From Ignavibacteria bacterium (GTDB taxonomy: Bacteria > Bacteroidota > Ignavibacteria > Kapaibacteriales > UBA2268), in assembly GCA_026417135.1 (NCBI GenBank), contig JAOADV010000001.1, forward strand, positions 186,001-250,000: a stretch of 64,000 nucleotides of DNA, in the 5' to 3' direction. The notes beneath the pieces were generated by a model. It had not been told where the DNA came from. It saw nothing but the letters and a program-made list of their open reading frames with translations, and ran no database searches. A program made the position numbers and the translations under genes. Shown in pieces: positions 47,210-55,633 of this stretch (position 1 is the first letter of the stretch; each line of letters begins with the position of its first letter).

Positions 47210-48127
47210 ATGAAAGCTTATAACTTTTTCGATAAATTTAAGTTCACTTTTGTTTCGTTTTGCTTTTTTCTCTTTTCCATATATCCTATAGCTTACCCTT
47301 CGGATTACCACTATAAAAAATCAAAGTTGGAAGTCTTTAAACCAGTTATCGATTCATTAGTTTCAAAAGGTATCGATACCGAATCTGTCTTGAGACTTAT
47401 TTACGACAAAAGAACAACAATTAGCGAAAAATATGCAAGAATCAACATATTTAATCGACCCAAGCTGGAATTTGAAAATATAATAACTCAAAAAAATGTT
47501 GAAAAAATTGAAAAATTTATCAATCAATATAGAGAAATACTTTCGCAAGCAGAAAAAAAGTTTTCGGTAAGTAAGGAAGTAATTGCAACTATATTATTTT
47601 TAGAAACCCGACTTGGGAAAAATTTAGGACAACACCATATAATTACTGTGTTTTTAAATGTTGCTATTGGAAATAACCCAAAATACGTAGAAAATTATCT
47701 AAAAGAGGAAGAAAAAAATATAGTATCGATTGACTCTTTAAGGAATTTAATTTCCGAGCGTTCTACACTCAAAGCTAAGAATGCTCTTTCTGAACTTCTC
47801 GCTTTAATACAAATGCAAAAAGAGTTTCAAATCGACATCCTTAGCATACACGGTTCATTTTCTGGTGCGTTTGGAATTTGTCAATTTTTACCAACAAGCT
47901 ACATCTCGTTCGGGTACGATGGTAACAAAGACGGGAAAATCGATTTATTTAGCTACGAAGATGCAATTTTCAGCGTATCTAACTATCTAACGAAAAATGG
48001 ATGGGACGAAAAAGATAGCATAGCCCAATTCAATGCTTTGTTTAAATACAATAGAAGTAAAGCTTATGTTGAAGCAATACTCCGAATAAGCAGAAATTTA
48101 ATTATAAAGAAACCACTAAAAAATTAA
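47210..48127 (+). CDS. Lytic murein transglycosylase, MltB/SLT_2 type
   Basis: 305 residues with a hydrophobic N-terminus (residues 14-30), signal or anchor; no lipobox. The domain has TILFLETRLGKNLGQ (catalytic Glu of the ETxxG type), then GSFSGAFGICQFLPTSY, GYDGNKDGKIDLFSYEDAIFS and a final NGW, the MltB pattern. The usual C-terminal putative peptidoglycan-binding part is missing, so it is a short form. It cleaves glycan strands to anhydro ends. Convergent with the thioredoxin gene. Confidence 0.87.
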   Translation: MKAYNFFDKFKFTFVSFCFFLFSIYPIAYPSDYHYKKSKLEVFKPVIDSLVSKGIDTESVLRLIYDKRTTISEKYARINIFNRPKLEFENIITQKNVEKIEKFINQYREILSQAEKKFSVSKEVIATILFLETRLGKNLGQHHIITVFLNVAIGNNPKYVENYLKEEEKNIVSIDSLRNLISERSTLKAKNALSELLALIQMQKEFQIDILSIHGSFSGAFGICQFLPTSYISFGYDGNKDGKIDLFSYEDAIFSVSNYLTKNGWDEKDSIAQFNALFKYNRSKAYVEAILRISRNLIIKKPLKN

Positions 48128-48134
48128 ATTTTGA

Positions 48135-48173
48135 CCTTTAAATAATCCAATGAATTTATGGGGTAATTAAAGG
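48135..48173. terminator. Bidirectional terminator-like hairpin
   Basis: CCTTTAAATAATCC (48135-48148) pairs with GGGGTAATTAAAGG (48160-48173) in 12 of 14 positions, one a G-T pair, with an 11-base loop. It lies between the convergent MltB-like and thioredoxin genes and runs into the last codons of the latter. Confidence 0.4.
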
Positions 48174-48527
48174 CTTCTTGATATTAAAAATATCCTCAAT
48201 AGCTTTTTCGTACACTTCTTTCGAATATGCTCCGACAGCAATTTGAGGGTCGCCGTCGACTGGGACAAACAAAGTAGTTGGTATAGAATGAATTCCAAAA
48301 ATTTGAGTAAGTTCAAGTTCCGCTTCGGTATCAACCTTATAAAAATCGATTAATCCTTTGTATTCTTTATCAAGTTCTTCTAAAATCGGACTTAAAGCTC
48401 TACAAGGTCCACACCAATCGGCATAAAAATCGATAATTGCTGGTTTGCTTCCCAGATAAGCCCATTCTTGATTTTCCTCGTAATCGAAAATTTTTTGACG
48501 AAAGCTTTCTGATGTTAAATTTTGCAT
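48156..48527 (-). CDS. trxA: Thioredoxin
   Basis: 123 residues. The redox site is DFYADWCGPCRALSP and the cis-proline loop is HSIPTTLF. No signal peptide, so cytoplasmic. It reduces protein disulfides. Slightly longer at both ends than E. coli thioredoxin. It has its own upstream region of about 300 bp and is convergent with the transglycosylase. Confidence 0.92.
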   Translation of the reverse strand: MQNLTSESFRQKIFDYEENQEWAYLGSKPAIIDFYADWCGPCRALSPILEELDKEYKGLIDFYKVDTEAELELTQIFGIHSIPTTLFVPVDGDPQIAVGAYSKEVYEKAIEDIFNIKKPLITP

Positions 48528-48834
48528 ATTAAACCTTTAAAAAATTAAATAAACGATAAGGAATATTTTTTATTTTAGATTAGGAAATTAATGTTGGTTC
48601 AGTAATATAGGAGAAAAAACCTTTTCAAAGAATTAGACAAATATCAAAGAAATTTACATAATTCATACCAGCAACAGCTAATTATCTTCTACTAACGGAG
48701 AATTTTAGATTTTTCAAAAAACCTTTAATGGAAACGAAGCTTATGATTGTGTAAATAATCGATATATAAAGATGTCCAGAAAGATTAGCATTTAGTTTAA
48801 TATTTCCTAATTTTGAATAAAAAAGATAATAAAA
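48528..48834. other. Divergent intergenic region
   Basis: 307 bp between the starts of thioredoxin and the YchF-like gene. It should hold both promoters. I see no gene, riboswitch or strong repeat. Confidence 0.4.
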
Positions 48835-49917
48835 ATGAAAATTGGAATTGTAGGGTTACCATTTTCTGGTAAAACGACTTTCTTCAAATCAATAGTTATT
48901 CGGCAAAGGTTAAGTACTGAAGAAAACCATCGTCATAAAAGCGTAGCTGCTATCATAAACGTCCCCGATGAAAGGCTGGATTTTATTGAAAAAACACTTA
49001 ATCTACCCATTAAAATTAATGCAACTCTTGAAATCGATGACTTTATGGGTAGTTCCAATCCAGAAATTCAAACATACAACTCGAAATTTTCAATACAAGC
49101 AAAGCTTTACGACTGCTACATTTTAGTTGTTCGTGGATTTATCGATGACCGTGTCCCACACATTCTGAACACAATCGATATCGAGCGAGACATTAAATTA
49201 TTTCAAGAAGACATAACATTGTTCGACTTATCGTTTCTCGAAAATCGTCTCGAAAAAATCGAAAAAGAAATCCAAAGAGCGAAAAACAAAAGTGAATTAC
49301 AGAAAGAAAAAAGTATATTATCGTATTGGCATAAATCATTAGAAAATGGTCTGCCATTAAGGGAATTAGTCCTATCAAAAGAAGAAGAGTTGTTGCAAAG
49401 GAACTACCTATTGCTAACAATGAAACCACTTTTAATTGCTATTAATCTTTCCGACTGCGATATTGGAAGTTCCCAAGATAGAATTAATTATTTGAGGCAA
49501 AAATTTAAAGGGGGAAAAGTTAATATCGAGCCATTCTTTGCAAAGATTGAAATGGAATTGAGCGAACTACCCGAAGAAGACCGAAAAGTTTATATGAATG
49601 AGTTTGGAATACAAGATTCAGCACTAACAAGGTTGCTACGAAGCGCCTACAATCTACTCGGCTTAGAGACTTTTTTCACTATGAAAGAGAACGAATGTCG
49701 TGCTTGGACAATTAAAAAAGGAGCTACAGTTCACGAAGCTGCTGGGGTTATCCATACCGACTTTTATTCCAAATTTATCCGAGCAGAAGTTATCCATTTC
49801 GAAGATTTCAAGACTTATAAGTCTATTTCAAAATGTAAAGAAAAAGGAGTAGTTCACCTCGAAGGAAAAGAATATATTGTTCAGGATGGAGATATAATTT
49901 ATATCCGCCACAATTAG
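48835..49917 (+). CDS. Divergent YchF/Obg-type P-loop NTPase with TGS-like C-terminus
   Basis: 360 residues. The P-loop is GIVGLPFSGKTTFF; standard YchF has GLPNVGKST. The coiled helical arm (about 135-175) and the C-terminal DUF933/TGS region (RAWTIKKGATVHEAAGVIHTDF, then EYIVQDGDIIYIRHN) are YchF-like. The G3 motif DIAGLV is missing: that place reads LEIDDFMGSSN. The specificity region reads LIAINLSD in place of the N-x-x-E pattern. It may bind nucleotide but hydrolyse differently or not at all. True YchF binds ribosomes and responds to oxidative stress; carrying that over is inference. Confidence 0.8.
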   Translation: MKIGIVGLPFSGKTTFFKSIVIRQRLSTEENHRHKSVAAIINVPDERLDFIEKTLNLPIKINATLEIDDFMGSSNPEIQTYNSKFSIQAKLYDCYILVVRGFIDDRVPHILNTIDIERDIKLFQEDITLFDLSFLENRLEKIEKEIQRAKNKSELQKEKSILSYWHKSLENGLPLRELVLSKEEELLQRNYLLLTMKPLLIAINLSDCDIGSSQDRINYLRQKFKGGKVNIEPFFAKIEMELSELPEEDRKVYMNEFGIQDSALTRLLRSAYNLLGLETFFTMKENECRAWTIKKGATVHEAAGVIHTDFYSKFIRAEVIHFEDFKTYKSISKCKEKGVVHLEGKEYIVQDGDIIYIRHN

Positions 49918-51246
49918 TTATCTTTTTTCGACCAAATATTCGGCACTCAGTCTTTTCCCGTGCACAACATTTGGTGCAACAAACTCTCTCGATGGCTTTA
50001 CCCTTTTTTCAAATTCACTACGGAATTTTGTTAGAAAACCTCGTACGGGCCAAGCCGCTGCATCGCCAAGAGCACAAATTGTATTTCCCTCTATATTATT
50101 AGCAATGGATAAAAGAATATCTAAATCTTTAGTAGTACCGTTTCCTTCGTAGATTCTTTTTAAAACCTTTTCCATCCAACCACAACCCTCGCGACAAGGT
50201 GTACATTGACCACAAGACTCGTGGTGATAGAAATGAGCAATTCTATATGTTACCTTGACAATATCTGTATCTTCGTCCATTACAATGATGCCACCAGTCC
50301 CAATATGTGTTCCAAATTGTTGTAGCGACTCTTCATCCATTAAAGCAACTTCTGCTTCTTCTGCGGTTAAAGGAGGCATCGAAGAGCCCCCGGGAATTAC
50401 TGCCTTAAGACTTTTATTGTTACGAACTCCCCCACATATCTCGTAAATAATTTCCTTCAATGGAATTCCAGTCGGTAGTTCGTAAACCCCAGGTTTATTT
50501 ACGTGACCACTGACACCAAAAAGAAGTGTACCCGGATGTCTTTCCGCACCAATTCTCGAATATTCAGTTCCGCCCATTTTAATGATTGGAGGAACAGATG
50601 CAATAGTCTCAACGTTGTTAATTGTCGTTGGATAACCCCAAAGTCCTCTTTGTGCTGGAAATGGTGGTTTAAATCTTGGATAACCTCTTTCGCCTTGGAT
50701 CGAGTTCATCAAAGCAGTTTCTTCTCCGCAAATGTAAGCCCCAGCACCTTTGTGGATGAATATGTCGAGGAAATAATCACTTCCAAAGGTATGTGTCATT
50801 CGTTTCCCGACAAAACCATAAGCATAGGCATCATCCAAGGCTTTTTGCATCAAATTAATCCATTTATGGTATTCACCTCGAATGTATATATAGGCTGTCT
50901 TTATGCCCATTGCATAACCAGCAATTAATATACCTTCGATTAACTGATGTGGATTGAACTCGAAAATTTGTCTATCCTTAAATGAACCGGGTTCAGACTC
51001 ATCTCCGTTTACACAAAGATATTTCGGGACATCATTCGATTTAGGCATAAATGACCACTTTAATCCAGTCGGAAAACAGGCCCCACCACGACCCCTTAGA
51101 CCAGACTTCCTCACCTCATTAATTACATCATCTGGGGTCATTTTTAAAGCTTTTCTATAAGCTTCGTATCCACCATTCGACAAATACACATCGATTTGAT
51201 TTAAATCCGGGATATCTGGCAACAAAAGCTTTGGATAATTTCCCAT
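49918..51246 (-). CDS. nuoF: NADH-quinone oxidoreductase subunit F
   Basis: 442 residues with the FMN/NADH site (SGLRGRGGACFPTGLKWSFM, GAGAYICGEETALMNSIQGE) and the 4Fe-4S motif CGQCTPCREGCGWMEKVL. NuoF oxidises NADH in complex I. No nuoE or nuoG is beside it; it lies alone, end to end with the YchF-like gene (no gap) and divergent from nfeD. It could serve complex I encoded elsewhere or a soluble NADH-using complex such as a hydrogenase or formate dehydrogenase; the single SLBB and C-terminal CxxCxxC fit both. Confidence 0.92.
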   Translation of the reverse strand: MGNYPKLLLPDIPDLNQIDVYLSNGGYEAYRKALKMTPDDVINEVRKSGLRGRGGACFPTGLKWSFMPKSNDVPKYLCVNGDESEPGSFKDRQIFEFNPHQLIEGILIAGYAMGIKTAYIYIRGEYHKWINLMQKALDDAYAYGFVGKRMTHTFGSDYFLDIFIHKGAGAYICGEETALMNSIQGERGYPRFKPPFPAQRGLWGYPTTINNVETIASVPPIIKMGGTEYSRIGAERHPGTLLFGVSGHVNKPGVYELPTGIPLKEIIYEICGGVRNNKSLKAVIPGGSSMPPLTAEEAEVALMDEESLQQFGTHIGTGGIIVMDEDTDIVKVTYRIAHFYHHESCGQCTPCREGCGWMEKVLKRIYEGNGTTKDLDILLSIANNIEGNTICALGDAAAWPVRGFLTKFRSEFEKRVKPSREFVAPNVVHGKRLSAEYLVEKR

Positions 51247-51273
51247 ATTTCATCAAAAAAATACTAATTTAAC

Positions 51274-51296
51274 ACAAGCACTTGTTTTGACAAAAC
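51274..51296. promoter_or_regulatory. Overlapping palindromes upstream of nuoF
   Basis: ACAAG-CA-CTTGT (51274-51285) overlaps GTTTT-GAC-AAAAC (51284-51296), 28 bases before the nuoF start and in the divergent gap with nfeD. A regulator-binding dyad is possible; no factor can be named. Confidence 0.3.
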
Positions 51297-51375
51297 CAAA
51301 ACCAAAAAACTAATTTTTATATTTTATAACTAAAATTTATTAATTTGTAATTGAATTACTTTTCTAATTAACATT

Positions 51376-52650
51376 ATGTTTAAGTACATTGTAATTTTTC
51401 TACATTTCTTCTTACTTGCTTATGGTAGCGAAACAAAGGAAGTTATTCTTATCAAAATTCACTCGGCGATAACCCCTTCAAGTAGTTCACAGATTAAAAA
51501 AGCAGTTGAATTTGCAAAAGAGAAAAACGCCGAAGCTGTGGTAATTGAATTGAATACTCCCGGAGGTTTGCTCGAGTCCACCAGAGAAATAGTTCAAACA
51601 ATTCTAAATTCTCCAATTCCAGTAATTGTTTATGTAGCACCAAGTGGAGCAAGAGCAGCTTCGGCTGGGGTTTTCATAACACTTTCTGCCCATATCGCAG
51701 CAATGGCTCCGGGAACTAACATCGGAGCAGCCCATCCCGTAGGTCTTCAAGGAGACTCCGACACAAATACAATAAATGAAAAAGTGGTAAACGACGCTGC
51801 TGCTTTCATTCGTTCAATCGCCGAACAAAGACAAAAGAATGTTGAATGGGCTGAAAGAACAGTTCGCGAAAGCATCTCATCAACAGAAAAAGAGGCGCTC
51901 GAAGAAAATGCAATCGATTTAATTGCTCCAACCATTGATTCATTATTGCAAGCAATCGATGGCCGAGAAATTAAAACCACCTTTGGACTTAAAACTTTAA
52001 GAACAAAAAATTCCAAAGTAACCGAATATGAATTAGGTTGGAGAGATAAGTTTTTGGATTTTATCTCGAATCCAAATGTTGCTTATATTTTACTTATGAT
52101 AGGAATTTATGGAATACTTTTCGAACTTTACAATCCCGGAAGCATTTTCCCCGGTGTAATTGGAGCTCTTTCTTTGCTACTTGCTGCCTATTCATTGCAA
52201 ATGCTTCCCATCAACCTGGCTGGACTTGCTCTAATACTACTATCTATAATACTTTTCATACTTGAAATTAAAGTAGTAAGTTATGGAATGTTGACAATCG
52301 CTGGTCTTATTTCACTTTTCCTTGGTTCTTTAATGTTAATTGATGCACCGGGTGAGTTTATGAGAATATCATTAAGTTTAATTCTTACAACTGTAATCTT
52401 TTCTTTTATCTTCTTTACATTCATTATAACTTTAGGAATAAAAGCTCAATTTCGTCGAAAAACATTAGGGTTCGATGAGTTAATTGGAACCGAAGCTAAA
52501 GTAGTCGAAAAAATAAGACCTAATGAAAAAGGAAGGATAATGTTAAAAGGTGAACTTTGGTTTGCCACTTCGGACGAAGAAATACCAGAAGGAACAATTG
52601 TTACAATACAAAAAGCTGATTCTTTCACATTGTTTGTTAAACCAAAATAG
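51376..52650 (+). CDS. NfeD-type membrane-bound serine protease
   Basis: 424 residues. Short signal; a ClpP-class protease domain (about 25-220) with [26 protein letters not shown] (catalytic Ser) and [14 protein letters not shown] (catalytic Lys); four or five membrane helices (about 235-360); and a cytosolic or periplasmic OB-fold C-terminus ([20 protein letters not shown]). Long NfeD proteins cleave the C-terminal tail of partner stomatins. The slipin gene begins seven bases later, the established operon partner. Confidence 0.92.
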   Translation: MFKYIVIFLHFFLLAYGSETKEVILIKIHSAITPSSSSQIKKAVEFAKEKNAEAVVIELNTPGGLLESTREIVQTILNSPIPVIVYVAPSGARAASAGVFITLSAHIAAMAPGTNIGAAHPVGLQGDSDTNTINEKVVNDAAAFIRSIAEQRQKNVEWAERTVRESISSTEKEALEENAIDLIAPTIDSLLQAIDGREIKTTFGLKTLRTKNSKVTEYELGWRDKFLDFISNPNVAYILLMIGIYGILFELYNPGSIFPGVIGALSLLLAAYSLQMLPINLAGLALILLSIILFILEIKVVSYGMLTIAGLISLFLGSLMLIDAPGEFMRISLSLILTTVIFSFIFFTFIITLGIKAQFRRKTLGFDELIGTEAKVVEKIRPNEKGRIMLKGELWFATSDEEIPEGTIVTIQKADSFTLFVKPK

Positions 52651-52657
52651 GTGTTTT

Positions 52658-53410
52658 ATGCCAGCCATTGTATTAATTATCATCATTGCTTTGATTCTCT
52701 TTTCTGCAATTAAAATCTTGAATGAATACGAACGAGCAGTCATTTTCCGACTTGGTCGCTACGTTGGCTCGAAAGGACCGGGACTAATTATCCTAATTCC
52801 ATTTATCGATAAAATGGTTCGTGTCAGTTTGCGAACAGTAACACTCGACGTTCCACCACAAGATGTTATTACAAAAGACAATGTTTCGATTAAGGTCAGT
52901 GCTGTTGTTTATTTCCGTGTTATGAATGCTGGTAGAGCTATAATTGAGGTAGAAAACTACCTTTTTGCTACAAGTCAAATTGCTCAGACAACCTTGCGAA
53001 GTATTCTTGGCCAATCCGACCTCGACGAAATACTGGCTGAACGAGAAGCCATCAACAAACGATTGCAAGCAATAATCGACGAACATACTGAACCTTGGGG
53101 GATAAAAGTTTCTGCAGTAGAAATCAAACAAGTCGACCTTCCGATTGAAATGCAACGAGCAATGGCACGACAAGCCGAAGCCGAACGTGAACGTAGGTCG
53201 AAAATCATTAACGCCGATGGTGAATTCCAAGCTGCTCAAAAGTTAAAGGAAGCTGCAGCTATGATTCAAGAATATCCCGTTGCTTTACAATTGCGATATT
53301 TACAGACTCTTTCCGATATTGCAACGGAAAAGAACTCTACTACAATTTTCCCGATACCAATTGACTTAATCACCCCTTTCTTAAACAAAGGTAAAGATAA
53401 AGAAGCTTAA
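52658..53410 (+). CDS. Slipin (stomatin/SPFH domain protein)
   Basis: 250 residues from ATG 52658; the frame is open upstream into nfeD but homology starts at [15 protein letters not shown], an N-terminal membrane anchor. The SPFH domain has [40 protein letters not shown] and a coiled-coil tail. It forms membrane scaffolds. Paired with the NfeD protease, which is known to cleave such partners at a C-terminal hydrophobic site (here [11 protein letters not shown]). The gene ends 4 bp inside convergent pdxA. Confidence 0.93.
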   Translation: MPAIVLIIIIALILFSAIKILNEYERAVIFRLGRYVGSKGPGLIILIPFIDKMVRVSLRTVTLDVPPQDVITKDNVSIKVSAVVYFRVMNAGRAIIEVENYLFATSQIAQTTLRSILGQSDLDEILAEREAINKRLQAIIDEHTEPWGIKVSAVEIKQVDLPIEMQRAMARQAEAERERRSKIINADGEFQAAQKLKEAAAMIQEYPVALQLRYLQTLSDIATEKNSTTIFPIPIDLITPFLNKGKDKEA

Positions 53411-54414
53411 CCATTCTTCGCCTTCCTTCTTTTCGCTATTTGAATGGCAAGGATTATGCTATTTATAAGACTGGTCGCAGTTGCAATTCCTTTACCAGCA
53501 ATGTCGTAGGCTGTTCCGTGGTCGGGGGAGGTCCTTACGATAGGTAAATTTGCAGTGTAGTTTATTCCAGAATTATTGGACAAAATTTTAAAAGCGACCA
53601 ACCCTTGGTCGTGGTAAGGGGAAAGGATGCCATCAAACTTTCGATAAATCTTATTGGCGAAGAAACCATCAGCTGGAAAAGGACCACTTATGTTTATCTT
53701 ATTTTTCAACCGTTCCATTGCGGGAGTAAAAATTTCGACTTCTTCTCTACCAATTGTTCCATTCTCTCCGGAATGTGGATTTAAACCTAATAATGCTATT
53801 TTTGGATAGCGTATCCCAAAATCCTCCTTCAAAGTATTGTTTAATATCAAAGCTTTTTCTTGCAATAAATCTACCGAAATACTTTCGGGAACATCTAACA
53901 AAGGTATATGCGTCGTAACTAAGCCGACTTTCAATCTTTTAAAAACAAAGAGCATAAACGGGTTACTGACATTGCACATTTCAGCAATTTTTTCAGTATG
54001 TCCATAAAATTTAAAACCAGCAAGGCTTATTCCATATTTGGACACGGGCAAAGTAACAATGCAATCGATTTCTTTTGACAAAGCACTTTCGACCGCCTTT
54101 TCTATCGAATGAATAGCCAGTTTAGCGGATTCATAACTTTCCTTGCCAAATTCTATGGCGACAGCTTCGGCTTGTATATCTTTTACTTCAACAACTTTCT
54201 CGTTTATCACCTTTTCGATAAGATTTCTATACTTTTGAAGCGTTTTTGTTGCTTCGAAATATCTAATTATTGTTTCGAAATTGCCGTAAAGGACAAATTT
54301 TGCTACTCGCGCAACGTGTTTAAATGTCTTGGAATTTAGAAATTTTGCAAAAACCTCCAGCCCAATCCCATTAACATCGCCAATTGTAACACCTATCTTC
54401 AAAAGATTTTTCAT
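53407..54414 (-). CDS. pdxA: 4-hydroxythreonine-4-phosphate dehydrogenase
   Basis: 335 residues. Motifs: [32 protein letters not shown] (metal-binding His), [14 protein letters not shown] and [12 protein letters not shown] (second and third His). It oxidises 4-phosphohydroxy-threonine in vitamin B6 synthesis. Full length. No pdxJ is next to it. Divergent from the YncE-like lipoprotein gene with a 37-bp gap, so the promoters overlap. Confidence 0.95.
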   Translation of the reverse strand: MKNLLKIGVTIGDVNGIGLEVFAKFLNSKTFKHVARVAKFVLYGNFETIIRYFEATKTLQKYRNLIEKVINEKVVEVKDIQAEAVAIEFGKESYESAKLAIHSIEKAVESALSKEIDCIVTLPVSKYGISLAGFKFYGHTEKIAEMCNVSNPFMLFVFKRLKVGLVTTHIPLLDVPESISVDLLQEKALILNNTLKEDFGIRYPKIALLGLNPHSGENGTIGREEVEIFTPAMERLKNKINISGPFPADGFFANKIYRKFDGILSPYHDQGLVAFKILSNNSGINYTANLPIVRTSPDHGTAYDIAGKGIATATSLINSIILAIQIAKRRKAKNG

Positions 54415-54451
54415 AATTTAAACTTTAGCTTAAAATGAATTCAAAATTAAA

Positions 54452-55537
54452 ATGAAAATCAAAAAGTATATATCAATTTACCTTTTGCTATTAATTTTCT
54501 TTTCTTGTGGAAGGACAGAAATAAACAACCCTTTCGATAAAAACGATACAAGTCGAACAAATGTTGCTCTAATACTTTGCGAAGGTCTATGGGGCTACAA
54601 CAATACAACTATAAGTAAATTAAATTTGGTAGATTTGTCGGTCCAAAACGATTTCACAAGCATAACAAATCCAAATTTCAAAATTGGCGATACTGGAAAT
54701 GATATATATATCAAAGGGGATACATTTTTTGTGGTTGTAACGACTTCCAAAGCATTAGAGTTTTTCGATATTTCCTCTGGAAAACTCATTGGACTTTTAA
54801 CTTTCGAAGGAAACTCTGCTCCAAGAAATATTGCTTTCGTTAACGATAGTATCTGTTGCGTAACAGACTTATACCAAGACTGCGTACACATCGTCAATCT
54901 CAACCAAAAAAGGGTTGTGGATAAAGTAAAAGTTGGTCCAGCACCAGAATACATACTTCATATCAATGATTATTTGATAGTTACCAACTCTGGATATGGC
55001 GATTACCGTACCAATGAACCAAAGGCAAATACAATTTCTATAATCAACACCAAAAACTGGAAAGAAGAACGTACAATACCAGTTGGTCCAAATCCAATTG
55101 AATTAGTTCACTCAAAAAAACATAATCTTCTGATTGTATCGTACAATCATTTGCCCTCGAAAAAAGACTCAATTGGCGGAATCTTAATCTTCAATTTACC
55201 ATCATTTACAAAAGTAAAGGAATTCAAAACAAGTTGCCGTTCAATGTTACTCGATGAAACAACCAATTCATTATTTTTTATCTCCGATAGTACAATTAAG
55301 AATCTTAATCTCACAAGTTTCGAAATAAAGGAAGTTCTTAAAAACCCTAAGCCAAATGAAATATGGTACTCAATAGGCATAGACAATTCGTTTGATTATC
55401 TTCTTGTTGGAAATGCGAAAAACTATGTAACAGAAGGCGAAGTAATTATATACGAGATAAAATCAAATCCCATAAGATTAGTCAAAAAAATAGCCGTTGG
55501 GGTCAATCCTTCTAAAATACGAATCAAAAAAAATTAA
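54452..55537 (+). CDS. YncE-like beta-propeller lipoprotein
   Basis: 361 residues. Lipobox IFFSC (Cys about 19) after a hydrophobic signal. Repeats of about 45 residues, with VDLSVQND, FDISSGKLIG, VNLNQKRVVDKVKVGPAPEYIL, INTKNWKEERTIPVGPNPIELV and a final VKKIAVGVNPSKI, give a seven-bladed YncE/surface-antigen-type propeller. It is likely anchored in the outer membrane; the substrate is unknown. In Bacteroidota such proteins sometimes lie beside corrinoid receptors, but none is here. A GC-rich hairpin follows. Confidence 0.82.
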   Translation: MKIKKYISIYLLLLIFFSCGRTEINNPFDKNDTSRTNVALILCEGLWGYNNTTISKLNLVDLSVQNDFTSITNPNFKIGDTGNDIYIKGDTFFVVVTTSKALEFFDISSGKLIGLLTFEGNSAPRNIAFVNDSICCVTDLYQDCVHIVNLNQKRVVDKVKVGPAPEYILHINDYLIVTNSGYGDYRTNEPKANTISIINTKNWKEERTIPVGPNPIELVHSKKHNLLIVSYNHLPSKKDSIGGILIFNLPSFTKVKEFKTSCRSMLLDETTNSLFFISDSTIKNLNLTSFEIKEVLKNPKPNEIWYSIGIDNSFDYLLVGNAKNYVTEGEVIIYEIKSNPIRLVKKIAVGVNPSKIRIKKN

Positions 55538-55552
55538 CAACAATACTTGCAC

Positions 55553-55574
55553 AAAACTCCCTTAGGGGAGATTT
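55553..55574 (+). terminator. GC-rich hairpin after YncE-like gene
   Basis: CTCCC (55557-55561), loop TTAG, GGGAG (55566-55570); three A:T pairs outside a single A/A mismatch extend the stem to eight pairs. It starts 16 bases after the stop and stands out in AT-rich DNA. Only a short T-rich tail follows. Confidence 0.45.
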
Positions 55575-55633
55575 CCAATATACCAACCAACCGACATTTT
55601 TTTTAATTTTTTATTTTTCTTTAAGAGGAATAT

